A stretch of 64,000 nt of DNA from Sphingosinicella humi (GTDB taxonomy: Bacteria > Pseudomonadota > Alphaproteobacteria > Sphingomonadales > Sphingomonadaceae): contig NZ_QFFF01000001.1 in assembly GCF_003129465.1 (NCBI RefSeq), forward strand, positions 1,597,501 to 1,661,500, given 5' to 3'. Under the pieces are notes generated by a model that had not been told where the DNA came from, searched no databases, and was given only the letters and a program-made list of their open reading frames with translations. Position numbers and translations under genes: made by a program. Each line of letters opens with the position of its first letter. The stretch's first letter is position 1. Below are positions 1-9,744 of this stretch, in pieces.

Positions 1-462
1 GCGATTGGCGGCTTCCATGATCGACGGGCCGCCGCCCGAGCAGACGACGAATTGCCGCTTGCCGTCGCTGTCCGGAGCGACGCGGCTGGCGAGGCGAGCG
101 AGCTTGCGTGCCTCGTCATAATATTTGGACTTGGCTTTGAGCCGCTCGGCGATGCGACGCTGATGATCGGTCGCGGCGGCCTCGATCAGGGCATCCGCCT
201 TGGAGGGCTCGGGTATGCGCGCCGAGCCGTAGAAGACCAAGGTCGAGGCAATGTTCGCCTCGTCGAACACCAGCTCCGGCTTCAACAGCTCTAGCTGGAA
301 GCGCACCGGTCGCAGATCCTCGCGCAGCAGGAAATCCAGATCCTGGAACGCAAGCCGGTAGGCGGGATGCTCGGTCTGCGGACTCGATGTCGCGTGGCTG
401 GCGACTTCGGCTTCTTCGCGGGCGGGGGAGAACACGCGCTTCGGCGGGACGAGATCGTTCAT
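1..462 (-). CDS. LOG family (TIGR00730-type) protein, 3' part outside window
   Basis: The visible 154 residues are the N-terminal half of a Rossmann-like LOG protein. They show the FYGSARIPEPS strand and the CSGGGPSIMEAANR nucleotide-binding loop; the later PGGxGTxxE motif lies beyond the window edge. Relatives include cytokinin-activating phosphoribohydrolases that release free base from nucleoside 5'-monophosphates, but many bacterial members are uncharacterised, so the substrate is not assigned. The first 40 or so residues are a charged extension common in this longer subfamily. The ATG at 460-462 lies 10 bp after the extensin-like gene, so the two probably share a transcript. Confidence 0.85.
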   Translation of the reverse strand, partial: MNDLVPPKRVFSPAREEAEVASHATSSPQTEHPAYRLAFQDLDFLLREDLRPVRFQLELLKPELVFDEANIASTLVFYGSARIPEPSKADALIEAAATDHQRRIAERLKAKSKYYDEARKLARLASRVAPDSDGKRQFVVCSGGGPSIMEAANR

Positions 463-472
463 GCGCCGACCC

Positions 473-1120
473 TTAGCGGCAATAGGGTCCCTGTCCCATG
501 TCAAAATGAAAATGGTTATGGTGGAGCGAGTTGGCTTCGGGACCAAGGGTAATGCCGAAACGACGACAGCCGGCCTGATGGACCGCCCGAAGGAAGGCGC
601 GGACATCGTCATCGTCGCTGTTCCATCCTTCGAGCACGGTGATGCGCCGGCCGTCGCGCAGGACGAAAGCGGAAATGTCGACGGCGTTGGCGCGGCCATG
701 CTCGCTGAGCTTTCCGCCGGCCATGCCATTGACCGGGCGGCAGGCGTAGGTGCCGAAGCTTTCGATCTTCACGACGTCGCTGCTCAGCCAGCTTCGGGCG
801 GCGGGCTGCACCGCCTGGCGCGTCCAGCGCGCATATTCGCGCGCGAGCGGGCAGGTCATGGCGCCCAGATTGGCCGTGGGCGTTCCGATATCGAGCAGCT
901 GCACCGCACCGATCGCCGAGCAGCCGCCGCCGAAATTTCGGTCCGGCAGCACCTCGAACCGGACACGCTCCCGCGACAGGTCGGCCAGGCATTGGCGCGT
1001 GTCGGGATCCGATCTGGCGGCGCGAGGCTCCTCCCGCGAAGGCTCGGCCCGCCGCGGCTCGCTGGAAGGAATGCATCCTGCCAGCAGCAGCGTCGCCAAT
1101 ATGAGCCCCCGTCTCCCCAT
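473..1120 (-). CDS. Extensin-like C-terminal domain lipoprotein
   Basis: A 215-residue protein with a lipobox (LLLAGC, Cys16) after a short hydrophobic signal, then an Arg/Pro/Glu-rich linker (17-40) and an extensin-like C-terminal domain (about 41-215). The domain shows LAS-peptidase-like zinc signatures: EHGRANAVD (His141, Asp148) and HHNHFHFD (His203/His205). A peptidoglycan-directed metallopeptidase role in the periplasm is inferred, not shown. The open frame extends 12 codons upstream to 1156, but only the start at 1120 places the signal peptide at the N terminus. The gene is divergent from serC. Confidence 0.8.
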   Translation of the reverse strand: MGRRGLILATLLLAGCIPSSEPRRAEPSREEPRAARSDPDTRQCLADLSRERVRFEVLPDRNFGGGCSAIGAVQLLDIGTPTANLGAMTCPLAREYARWTRQAVQPAARSWLSSDVVKIESFGTYACRPVNGMAGGKLSEHGRANAVDISAFVLRDGRRITVLEGWNSDDDDVRAFLRAVHQAGCRRFGITLGPEANSLHHNHFHFDMGQGPYCR

Positions 1121-1205
1121 CAGTAGAAGGTGACCGAGGGGGAGTCTGGCGGTCAAGACGTCACCGGCCGCGACGAGTCGAACCGTTCCCGCTACGCGCC
1201 AATAT

Positions 1206-1304
1206 GCGGCGGGCCGGTTGACAGGCCCGCCGCCTCCTTTAAGGCCGCTGGCGGGCCACGCCGTCCCAACGCGGCGCGCGCTCTCTGGAAGGAGAGACTG
1301 AAAC
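1206..1304 (+). promoter_or_regulatory. serC leader RNA candidate (two hairpins, anti-SD)
   Basis: The serC 5' leader has a perfect 10-bp hairpin (1206-1215 with 1224-1233) followed directly by CTCCTT (1234-1239). That segment is exactly complementary to AAGGAG (1289-1294), the Shine-Dalgarno of serC. A second hairpin, CTCTC (1281-1285) with GAGAG (1292-1296), also encloses the Shine-Dalgarno. Mutually exclusive pairings around the ribosome binding site suggest translational control. An alphaproteobacterial serC motif RNA is described from this position in related genomes; the match here is by location and layout, not by a covariance model. Confidence 0.55.
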
Positions 1305-2459
1305 GTGACGAATCATAAGCCAGAGGTGCGCCCGGCGCGCCCCTTTTTTTCTTCCGGTCCCTGCGCCAAGCCGCCGGGCTGGGGCCCCGAACATCTCGCA
1401 TTGGGATCGCTTGGCCGTTCGCACCGGTCGAAGCTGGGTAAGGCGCGGCTCGCCTATGCCATCGAGCTGACGAGGAAGGTGCTGCGCGTGCCGGCGACGC
1501 ACCGCATCGGGATAGTGCCCGGATCCGATACCGGCGCCGTTGAAATGGCGATGTGGACGATGCTCGGCGCCCGGCCGGTGACGATGCTCGCCTGGGAGAG
1601 CTTCGGCGAAGGCTGGGTCACCGATGCGGTGAAGCAGCTGAAGCTCGACGCGACCGTGATGAAGGCGGATTACGGCGCCTTGCCGGACCTGTCTGCGGTC
1701 GACCCCGCGACCGATATCGTATTTACCTGGAACGGCACCACCTCCGGCGCGCGCGTTCCGAACGGCGACTGGATCAGCGGCGAGCGCGAGGGTCTGACCA
1801 TTTGCGACGCGACCTCGGCCTGCTTCGCCATGGAGCTGCCCTGGGACAAGCTCGATGTCGCCACCTACAGCTGGCAAAAGGTGCTGGGCGGCGAAGGCGC
1901 GCACGGCATGCTCATCCTCGGCCCCCGCGCGGTCGAGCGGCTCGAAAGCTACACGCCGGACCGGGCGCTGCCGAAAATCTTCCGCCTGACGAAAGGCGGC
2001 AAGCTGATCGAAGGCATCTTCAAGGGCGAGACGATCAACACACCCTCGATGCTGGCGGTGGAGGACTACATCCATTCGCTCGAATGGGCGCAGGGCCTGG
2101 GGGGGCTCAGCGCGCTCATCGCCCGCGCCGATGCGAACGCCGCAGCGGTCGACGCCTGGGTCGAAGCGACGCCCTGGGTCGAGCATCTCGTTGCCGATCC
2201 CGCGATCCGGACCAACACCGGCGTTTGCCTCAAATTCGCCGACTCCGCCGTTCGCGGCCTCGACGAGGAGGGGCAGAATGCGCTGGTGAAAAGCATGTCC
2301 GCCCTGCTGGAGGCAGAAGGCGCGGCCTACGACATCGCCAGCTATCGCGATGCCCCACCGGGCATCCGCATCTGGTGCGGAGCGACGGTGGAGACTGACG
2401 ACATCGAGGCTCTCGGCCCCTGGCTCGACTGGGCCTTCGAGGAAGCCCGGACGGCTTAA
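1305..2459 (+). CDS. serC: Phosphoserine aminotransferase
   Basis: This PLP enzyme transfers amino from glutamate to 3-phosphohydroxypyruvate, making O-phosphoserine in serine synthesis (and acting in PLP synthesis). The 384-residue protein has the fold-type I pattern with the Schiff-base lysine in [11 protein letters not shown] (Lys192), TWNGTTSG around 141-148 and a C-terminal GIRIWCG strand. Length and sequence fit the alphaproteobacterial SerC subgroup (TIGR01365-like). The start is GTG, nine bases after GGAAGGAGAG. serA follows after 66 bp, so serine pathway genes are adjacent and probably co-transcribed. Confidence 0.95.
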   Translation: MTNHKPEVRPARPFFSSGPCAKPPGWGPEHLALGSLGRSHRSKLGKARLAYAIELTRKVLRVPATHRIGIVPGSDTGAVEMAMWTMLGARPVTMLAWESFGEGWVTDAVKQLKLDATVMKADYGALPDLSAVDPATDIVFTWNGTTSGARVPNGDWISGEREGLTICDATSACFAMELPWDKLDVATYSWQKVLGGEGAHGMLILGPRAVERLESYTPDRALPKIFRLTKGGKLIEGIFKGETINTPSMLAVEDYIHSLEWAQGLGGLSALIARADANAAAVDAWVEATPWVEHLVADPAIRTNTGVCLKFADSAVRGLDEEGQNALVKSMSALLEAEGAAYDIASYRDAPPGIRIWCGATVETDDIEALGPWLDWAFEEARTA

Positions 2460-2491
2460 GTTCACCGGCGAAAACCTGTGCCCAGACTGGA

Positions 2492-2509
2492 CCCCGGCGT
2501 TCGCCGGGG
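2492..2509. repeat. Short GC palindrome of the dispersed CCCCGGC..GCCGGGG family
   Basis: A perfect 8-bp stem with a 2-base loop (CCCCGGCG-TT-CGCCGGGG) lies in the serC-serA spacer, ending 16 bp before the serA start codon. The same core and flanking GGACC occur at 31949-31966, and related copies lie at 40887-40969, so this looks like a REP-type dispersed element and not a gene-specific regulator. Confidence 0.6.
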
Positions 2510-2525
2510 AACAAGGAAATCAAAA

Positions 2526-4103
2526 ATGCCCAAAGTTCTGATCTCGGATTCCATGGATCCCAAGGCCGCCGAAATCTTTCGCGCCAACGGCATCGAAGTC
2601 GATGAGAAGCCCGGCCTGTCAAAGGACGAGCTGAAGGCCATCATCGGCGACTATGACGGCCTGGCCATCCGCTCGGCCACCAAGGTGACGAAGGAGCTGC
2701 TCGAGGCCGCGACGAACTTGAAGGTCGTCGGCCGAGCCGGCATCGGCGTCGACAATGTCGATATTCCGGCCGCGTCGGCCAAGGGCGTGGTGGTGATGAA
2801 TACGCCGTTCGGCAACTCGATCACGACGGCCGAGCATGCCATCGCCCTGATGTTCGCCGTCGCCCGGGAATTGCCGCAGGCCGACGTCTCCACCCAGTCG
2901 GGCAAGTGGGAGAAGAACCGCTTCATGGGCGTCGAGCTCACCGGCAAGACGCTCGGCCTGATCGGTGCCGGCAATATCGGCTCGATCGTCGCCGAACGCG
3001 CGCTGGGCCTCAGGATGCGTGTGATCGCCTATGATCCCTTCCTGACGCCGGAGCGGGCGATCGACCTCGGGGTGGAGAAGGTGGCGCTAGCCGATCTCCT
3101 CGCCCGCGCCGACTTCATTACCCTTCACACCCCGCTCACCGACCAGACGCGCAACGTCCTCTCGCGGGAAAATCTGGCCAGAACGAAGAAGGGGGTGCGG
3201 ATCGTCAACTGCGCCCGCGGCGGCCTCATCGACGAGGTGGCGCTGAAAGAGGCGCTGGAGAGCGGGCATGTCGCGGGCGCCGCGCTCGACGTGTTCGTGG
3301 AGGAGCCTGCCAAGGCGAACCCGCTGTTCGGCACGCCGGGCTTCATCGCCACGCCCCATCTCGGCGCGTCGACCACCGAGGCCCAGGTCAACGTCGCCAT
3401 TCAGGTCGCCGAGCAGATGTCGGATTATCTGATGACCGGCGGCGTCACCAACGCGCTCAATATGCCCTCGCTGTCGGCCGAGGAGGCGCCGAAGCTGAAA
3501 CCCTATATGGAGCTGGCGCAGCAGCTGGGTTCGCTGATCGGCCAGCTTGTGGGGCGGCACATCACCAATGTGGCCATCGAGGTCGAAGGCGCGGCCGCGG
3601 ATCTCAACCCGAAGCCGATCACAGGCGCCGTGCTGGCCGGGCTGATGCGGGTCTATTCGGACACGGTGAACATGGTGAACGCGCCCTTCCTCGCGAAGGC
3701 GCGCGGGCTCGATGTGCGCGAGGTGCGTCACGACCGCGAGGGCGACTATCACACGCTGGTCCGCGTCACCGCGAACACGCCCGACGGGCCGAAATCGGTG
3801 GCGGGTACCTTGTTCGGCAACGCCAAGCCCCGCCTCGTCGAGATGCTCGGGATGGGCATCGAGACCGAGCTTTTCGGCGAGATGATCTACATCGCGAACG
3901 ACGATGCCCCCGGCTTCATCGGCCGGCTCGGCAGCACCTTGGGCGAAGCGGCCATCAATATCGGCACCTTCCAACTCGGCCGTCGGTCCGCCGGCGGGGA
4001 GGCCGTGCTGCTGCTTTCCGTGGACCACCATGTCGATCGCGGTCTGCTCGAACGGATCAAGGCGCTGCCCGGTGTTCGTGAAGTGAAGCCGCTGCGCTTC
4101 TAA
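2526..4103 (+). CDS. serA: D-3-phosphoglycerate dehydrogenase
   Basis: First enzyme of serine synthesis: NAD-dependent oxidation of 3-phosphoglycerate to 3-phosphohydroxypyruvate in the cytoplasm. The 525-residue long-type SerA has the split substrate-binding domain (1-100 and about 285-310), the NAD fold with GAGNIG (147-152), the catalytic Arg in NCARGGLID, Glu in FVEEPA and His in ATPHLGAST. An intervening ASB-like domain and a C-terminal ACT domain (about 450-525) follow; ACT domains commonly mediate serine feedback. The frame is open 16 codons upstream, but MPKVLISDSM is the conserved N terminus and has AAGGAAA before it. Confidence 0.96.
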   Translation: MPKVLISDSMDPKAAEIFRANGIEVDEKPGLSKDELKAIIGDYDGLAIRSATKVTKELLEAATNLKVVGRAGIGVDNVDIPAASAKGVVVMNTPFGNSITTAEHAIALMFAVARELPQADVSTQSGKWEKNRFMGVELTGKTLGLIGAGNIGSIVAERALGLRMRVIAYDPFLTPERAIDLGVEKVALADLLARADFITLHTPLTDQTRNVLSRENLARTKKGVRIVNCARGGLIDEVALKEALESGHVAGAALDVFVEEPAKANPLFGTPGFIATPHLGASTTEAQVNVAIQVAEQMSDYLMTGGVTNALNMPSLSAEEAPKLKPYMELAQQLGSLIGQLVGRHITNVAIEVEGAAADLNPKPITGAVLAGLMRVYSDTVNMVNAPFLAKARGLDVREVRHDREGDYHTLVRVTANTPDGPKSVAGTLFGNAKPRLVEMLGMGIETELFGEMIYIANDDAPGFIGRLGSTLGEAAINIGTFQLGRRSAGGEAVLLLSVDHHVDRGLLERIKALPGVREVKPLRF

Positions 4104-4167
4104 GGCACGGCTGGACGCGGCAAGCGACTCCTCCTAGAGCCGGCGGGTCATTTTCCGGGGAAGAGCT

Positions 4168-5457
<1,290 letters not shown>

Positions 5458-5481
5458 TAAACCACAGGTGCGGAAGAGACA

Positions 5482-6228
5482 GTGACCTCGAGAGAGACGA
5501 CCGGAATCCTTCCGCGCGCGCAGGCTGGCACAGAGTGGGCAAAGCATGAGCGGACCATCCGCGAATGGGCTACCCTATTCGCGTTCGGGCCGATCAACAC
5601 GCCCTGGCTGCTGAAAAGCCTGTACGGCGGCAGCCAGGAACGCAAACGCGCGCTGCTCGAAAAGCTGGACCTTCCCGCCGACGCGCTGCCGCACCTGGGC
5701 AGTTGGAAAGCCGATGTCGGGCTGCTCCATCTGGTGGCCGATCATATTCTCGACCGTCGCCCCAAGGTGGTGGTGGAATTCGGCGCCGGCGCCTCGACCC
5801 TCATCGTCGCGCGGGCGCTGCAGATGGCCGGCGGCGGCACGCACATCGCCTTCGACCAGCATAAGGAGTTCGTCGAGGCGACCGGCGACTGGCTCGCCGA
5901 GCACGGCCTTTCCGCCGATCTTCGCGCCGTGCCGCTAGTGCCGTCGCCGGGCGGCTGGCCGGGAATGTGGTACGATCATGAGCCGCTGCCCGACGCGATC
6001 GACTTCATGCTGATCGATGGTCCGCCCTGGACCATACATCCCTTCACCCGCGGCGCGGCGGCGACCCTGTTCGGCCGGATCACGCCGGGCGGCGTCGTCA
6101 TGCTCGACGACGGTGCGCGTCCCGGCGAGCGGGTCGTCGCCCGCCGCTGGCGCAAGCTCTGGCCGGATTTCGACTTCGATTTGGTCAAGAGCGGCACCAA
6201 GGGAACGCTGATCGGCCGCCGCCGCTAG
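5482..6228 (+). CDS. Class I SAM-dependent methyltransferase-like protein
   Basis: A 248-residue soluble protein. The segment VVVEFGAGASTLIVARAL (about 94-111) matches the SAM-binding motif I of Rossmann methyltransferases. DFMLIDGPPW (about 174-183) fits the motif with the acidic residue that closes the core, and a GGVVMLDDG strand follows. The substrate is unknown and no cysteine or N-terminal signal guides it. The GTG start lies 25 bp after purA and follows GGAAGAG, so it is likely at the end of the serC-serA-purA unit. The acylphosphatase gene converges on it, 4 bp away. Confidence 0.65.
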   Translation: MTSRETTGILPRAQAGTEWAKHERTIREWATLFAFGPINTPWLLKSLYGGSQERKRALLEKLDLPADALPHLGSWKADVGLLHLVADHILDRRPKVVVEFGAGASTLIVARALQMAGGGTHIAFDQHKEFVEATGDWLAEHGLSADLRAVPLVPSPGGWPGMWYDHEPLPDAIDFMLIDGPPWTIHPFTRGAAATLFGRITPGGVVMLDDGARPGERVVARRWRKLWPDFDFDLVKSGTKGTLIGRRR

Positions 6229-6232
6229 TTTC

Positions 6233-6523
6233 TTATTCGGTCGGGCGCTGCTGAAATCCGTCGGGCGCGGGCTCTCCCGTCTCCTGCACATCGACGTCGG
6301 TGACCTGCGCCGCTGACGGCCCTTGGCGGCACTGCTCGATCAGCGTCTCAATCGCCTCGCTAGGGCCGGAGGCGAGTATCTCGACGCTGCCGTCGCGGCG
6401 ATTGCGGACCCAGCCGCTGAGGCCGAGCGAGCGCGCCCGCTCCACCGTCCAGCCTCGATAGAACACGCCCTGGACGCGGCCGCGCACCCGGAGTCTCTTG
6501 GCGGTGACCGTCATGGGAGGCAC
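6233..6523 (-). CDS. acyP: Acylphosphatase
   Basis: A 96-residue ferredoxin-like-fold enzyme hydrolysing carboxyl-phosphate bonds in acyl phosphates. It keeps the signature [12 protein letters not shown], whose Arg binds phosphate, and [12 protein letters not shown], whose Asn orients the attacking water. The GTG at 6523 follows GGAG at a normal distance; an internal ATG three codons later is equally possible. It lies downstream of the permease gene on the same strand, 24 bp away. The physiological substrate is unknown for bacterial members. Confidence 0.92.
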   Translation of the reverse strand: MPPMTVTAKRLRVRGRVQGVFYRGWTVERARSLGLSGWVRNRRDGSVEILASGPSEAIETLIEQCRQGPSAAQVTDVDVQETGEPAPDGFQQRPTE

Positions 6524-6547
6524 GATTACCCGCTCCGGCAGCGTGAG

Positions 6548-8332
6548 TCAGTAGAGGAAGAGGATGGCGGTGCAGACTGCCACGCCGACGATGATGTTCA
6601 TCGGCACCCCGATCCTGACGAAGTCGGCGAAGCGATATTCGCCGGCCGCGTAAACGAGGGCGTTGGTCTGATAGCCGATCGGGGTGGCGAAGCATGCCGA
6701 CGCCCCGATCATCAAGGCGAGCACCAGGGGGCGGGGATCGATGCCGAGGTCTCGGGAGAGGCCGATCACGATAGGCGTCAATATCGCCGCGACGGCATTG
6801 TTGCTGAGTAGCTCCGACAGGAGGACGGTGAAACCGTAGACGAGGAAGACCAGCAAGGCCGGCGAGGCGTCGATAAGCAGGGGCGTCAGCCACGTGATCA
6901 TGAGGGCGACGCTGCCCGCTTCCTCCAGCCCGAAGCCGACGGCCAGCATGGCGACGATCAGGATCAGGACGTCGCCGTCGATCGCGCTCCACGCCTCCTC
7001 GGCATCGATGCAGCGCGTGACCAGAATGGCCGCGACGGCGAGAATGGCGGCCACGGCAATGGACATGACATCAAGCGCGGCGAGCGTGACCGCGACGGCA
7101 AGAGCCGCGACCGCGATCGGCGCCTTGTCGCGACGGAAGGCCCGGGTCGGCGCGATATCGACGCCCAGCAGATGCTGGTTCTCGCGCAGCCGGTCGATCT
7201 CGACCTCGTCGCCGGCGACGAGCAGCCGGTCGGCCGCCCTGATCCGCACATTGGTGACGTCGGGGCCGGGAAGATGGTTGTAGCGGGCGACGCCAAGCAG
7301 ACGCACGCGCAGCTTGTGCAGGAACGGGATCTCGCCCAACCGCTGCCCGATCCACGGGTGCGACGGCGCGACCATGGTCTCGACGACATTGTCGCCCTTG
7401 GTCGGCGGGCCGGCCGTGCCCGTCACCCCGACATCGAAATCGCGGCTGCTGCGCAGCGTCATCAACTCCACCGCGCTGGCGCGGACGACCAGCCGATCGT
7501 TCGCCCTCAAATGATGATCCTCGAGATCGCGCCGGATCGTCTCGGCGCCGCGCTTGATGCCGAGCAGCTTGGCATCCCGCTTGAACAGGGGGAGCTTGGT
7601 GACGGGTTTGCCGATCTGCTGGCTCTCCGCCCGGATGGTGAGTTCGGTCAGATAATGCTGCCCCCCCGCGGCGCCGCTTCTTTTCTCAGTGGAGGTGAGG
7701 TCTTTCGGAAGCAGCGGCGTCAGCACGAGCAAGCCCACGATGCCGGCGGCGAGACCGGCGAGGCCGTAGGGCGTGATTTCGAAGATGTCGAACGGCAGCA
7801 TCCCCGCCTCTTGGGCGAGACCATCGACGATCAGGTTGGTGGAGGTGCCGATCAGCGACAGGCAGCCGCCGAGCACGGCCAGGATCGACATCGGCATCAG
7901 CAGCCGCTTGGCCGGAATGCCGGTGACGTCCGCCAAGCGGAACATGATCGGTATCATGATGACCACGACCGGCGTGTTGTTCATGAACGGGGACGCGACG
8001 AGCATCCCTGCGAACACCTCGATGAGCGCGAGCCGCGGATGCTTCTCAGCTCGCGCGACGATGACGTTTGCGACGGCCTCGATGGCGCCTGTGCGCATCA
8101 GCGCGCCCGACAGGATCAGCATCGCTCCGATCGCTATCGGGGCGCTGTTGGAAAAGGCCGAGAACAGCCCGTCGGCGTCGAGCAGCCCCGTGGCCAGGAA
8201 TGCGCAGGCGCCGAGGAGCGAAACGACGGAAACCGGATAGCGCTCGCGGAGGAACTCGACGAACATCACCGCGAGGATGATCAGCCCGATGACCGCGCTG
8301 TTGGCGTCAATATACTCTTGGGCCCCCTCCAT
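6548..8332 (-). CDS. SLC13/DASS-type permease with central RCK_C domains
   Basis: A 594-residue inner membrane protein. Membrane segments occupy about residues 13-210 and 405-594, separated by a soluble part of about 190 residues containing two TrkA-C-like (RCK_C) repeats (for example LTELTIRAESQQIGKPVTKL and VETMVAPSHPWIGQRLGEI). Conserved NTP and SLIGTSTNLIVDGL in the first half and SNNAVAAILTPI and ATPIGYQTN in the second half are the paired substrate/sodium-site motifs of the divalent anion:Na+ symporter family. Members carry dicarboxylates, sulfate or other anions; the substrate cannot be read from sequence. An alternative GTG is one codon upstream. Confidence 0.85.
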   Translation of the reverse strand: MEGAQEYIDANSAVIGLIILAVMFVEFLRERYPVSVVSLLGACAFLATGLLDADGLFSAFSNSAPIAIGAMLILSGALMRTGAIEAVANVIVARAEKHPRLALIEVFAGMLVASPFMNNTPVVVIMIPIMFRLADVTGIPAKRLLMPMSILAVLGGCLSLIGTSTNLIVDGLAQEAGMLPFDIFEITPYGLAGLAAGIVGLLVLTPLLPKDLTSTEKRSGAAGGQHYLTELTIRAESQQIGKPVTKLPLFKRDAKLLGIKRGAETIRRDLEDHHLRANDRLVVRASAVELMTLRSSRDFDVGVTGTAGPPTKGDNVVETMVAPSHPWIGQRLGEIPFLHKLRVRLLGVARYNHLPGPDVTNVRIRAADRLLVAGDEVEIDRLRENQHLLGVDIAPTRAFRRDKAPIAVAALAVAVTLAALDVMSIAVAAILAVAAILVTRCIDAEEAWSAIDGDVLILIVAMLAVGFGLEEAGSVALMITWLTPLLIDASPALLVFLVYGFTVLLSELLSNNAVAAILTPIVIGLSRDLGIDPRPLVLALMIGASACFATPIGYQTNALVYAAGEYRFADFVRIGVPMNIIVGVAVCTAILFLY

Positions 8333-8341
8333 CACGAACGA

Positions 8342-8545
8342 TCAACGCGCCCGCGTGCCATTGGCCGCACCGCGGATGCCGACGCAGGGGTGATGGCGTC
8401 GACCCGTCAACAATTCCACGGGCTCGCCGGCAGCGGTCACGGTTTTCATCGGGGCGTCACGATAGAAGAGGTCGGCTTGAACGCAACCCGCCACGGCCGC
8501 TGGTCGTGGAAATGCCGCCGGCATGATCGCTTCGCGCCAGGTCAT
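8342..8545 (-). CDS. Small hypothetical protein (uncertain)
   Basis: A 67-codon frame fills the gap between the DNA methyltransferase gene and the permease gene on their strand. An AGGAA lies about 12 bases before the ATG. The product has no recognisable domain, signal or membrane segment, and its composition is what a chance GC-rich frame would give. It is listed because the gap is otherwise unexplained and the gene order is tight on both sides. Confidence 0.3.
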   Translation of the reverse strand: MTWREAIMPAAFPRPAAVAGCVQADLFYRDAPMKTVTAAGEPVELLTGRRHHPCVGIRGAANGTRAR

Positions 8546-8558
8546 CGCGCGCTCGTTC

Positions 8559-9416
8559 CTAGCGCTCCCCGGCTCTCAGGCGAGCGACGGCCGCCTTGGC
8601 ATAGGCCGGGTCGATCTCGAAGCCGGTTCCCGTGCAGCCCAGCTTCTCCGCGGCGACGAGGGTGCTGCCGGCGCCGAGGAACGGGTCCAGCACGGTCGCA
8701 TTGGCGACCCCGTGGAGCTTGATACAGCGCTCCGGCAGCTCGACGGGAAAGCCCGCCGGATGATCGAACTTCTGCGCGCGCGACTTCACCGTTCGGTAGG
8801 GGATGAACCAGCTGTTCCCCGCGCAGCGAACGGGGGAACCATGTTTCCAGCGCGAGATGTTGGTCTTGTCCTTGTAGGGTACGCCGACGGCGAGCCGGTC
8901 CACCTCGACCGCGCCGGTCTTCGTGAAATGGAATACGGCCTCGTGATTGTTGTTGAGATAGCGGCGGCTGGTGATCGGCTTGAAGTGGCCGACGGTGTCC
9001 TCGCCGATGCTGACCGACTTCACCCAGACGATATGATTCTGGAGCACGAAGCTGTCGCGAAAGGCGCCCGCCACGTCCATCGCGATCCAGGGATCCGAGT
9101 TGGTGCCGCCGACATTGAGGAAAAAGGAGCCGCTGGGCGCCAGCACGCGGGCCAGCTCCCCAGCGATACGAGCAAGCCAGGCGAGATAGTCCGCACGCGG
9201 CCGCTGGTCGTCATAGCTGTTGTAGGCGACGCCGATATTGTAGGGCGGCGAGGTTACGATGACGTCGATCGACGCGGCGGGCAGGCGGGCGAGCAGGTCG
9301 ACGCTGTCCCCGTGGACGATGCGTTGTTTTCCCACCCGCCATTCGCAAGGCTGCGCGGCGGCAACCTCCTCGGCAAGGGAAGCCTCGCCACCGGTCGACC
9401 GGCCCGGTCTGGTCAC
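8559..9416 (-). CDS. Beta-class site-specific DNA methyltransferase (orphan)
   Basis: A 285-residue DNA amino-methyltransferase. The catalytic motif IV TSPPYN (55-60) precedes the SAM-binding motif I DPFLGAGST (244-252), which is the circularly permuted beta-class order. The region between (about 110-230) would hold target recognition. SPPY is typical of N4-cytosine enzymes but is also found in some N6-adenine ones, so the modified base is open. It lacks the DPPY motif and the C-terminal domain of the cell-cycle enzyme CcrM. No restriction nuclease, specificity subunit or mobile element lies beside it, so it is probably solitary. Start choice among upstream codons is not certain. Confidence 0.85.
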   Translation of the reverse strand: MTRPGRSTGGEASLAEEVAAAQPCEWRVGKQRIVHGDSVDLLARLPAASIDVIVTSPPYNIGVAYNSYDDQRPRADYLAWLARIAGELARVLAPSGSFFLNVGGTNSDPWIAMDVAGAFRDSFVLQNHIVWVKSVSIGEDTVGHFKPITSRRYLNNNHEAVFHFTKTGAVEVDRLAVGVPYKDKTNISRWKHGSPVRCAGNSWFIPYRTVKSRAQKFDHPAGFPVELPERCIKLHGVANATVLDPFLGAGSTLVAAEKLGCTGTGFEIDPAYAKAAVARLRAGER

Positions 9417-9420
9417 GCGT

Positions 9421-9744
9421 TCACCCTGGCTGCTCCCGCCGGTCTAGCACTTCATAATGGACGGCATGCGCATCGAAGCGGGAGAGCACCGCCCTTGCCG
9501 CGGCGGGGACGTGGCTGACGGTGTAATCCTCGCCCATGAAGTCGGACACGTCGGCGATGCTGTCGAACCACATCAGGGTCTGGAACTCGACTTCGTCGCC
9601 GGCATCGCGGCGCATCAGGTCGATATGGCGGAAGCCCGGGATGCGCCGCGCCTCGATGCCGGGGATGACTTCGCCGCGGACGATCCGCTCATAGGCTGCG
9701 GCGTTTGCCGGACTCGTCCAGCCTCGCCACAGCCGGCAGATCAT
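9421..9744 (-). CDS. Antibiotic biosynthesis monooxygenase-like (ABM) domain protein
   Basis: A 107-residue single-domain protein of the dimeric alpha-beta barrel fold. The elements WRGWTSPANAAAYERIV, GFRHIDLMRRD, VEFQTLMWFDS and a late YTVSHVP segment match the ABM pattern. Such proteins include cofactor-free oxygenases and many of unknown role. The ATG overlaps the dnaN stop codon by one base (TGATG), so translation is probably coupled to dnaN; a link to replication is not implied. Confidence 0.7.
   Translation of the reverse strand: MICRLWRGWTSPANAAAYERIVRGEVIPGIEARRIPGFRHIDLMRRDAGDEVEFQTLMWFDSIADVSDFMGEDYTVSHVPAAARAVLSRFDAHAVHYEVLDRREQPG

Noticed and set aside
7172-8722. 516-codon plus-strand frame opposite the permease gene
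   Set aside because: Shadow of the permease and methyltransferase region; the product is rich in Arg, Gln, His and Asp with no recognisable motif.
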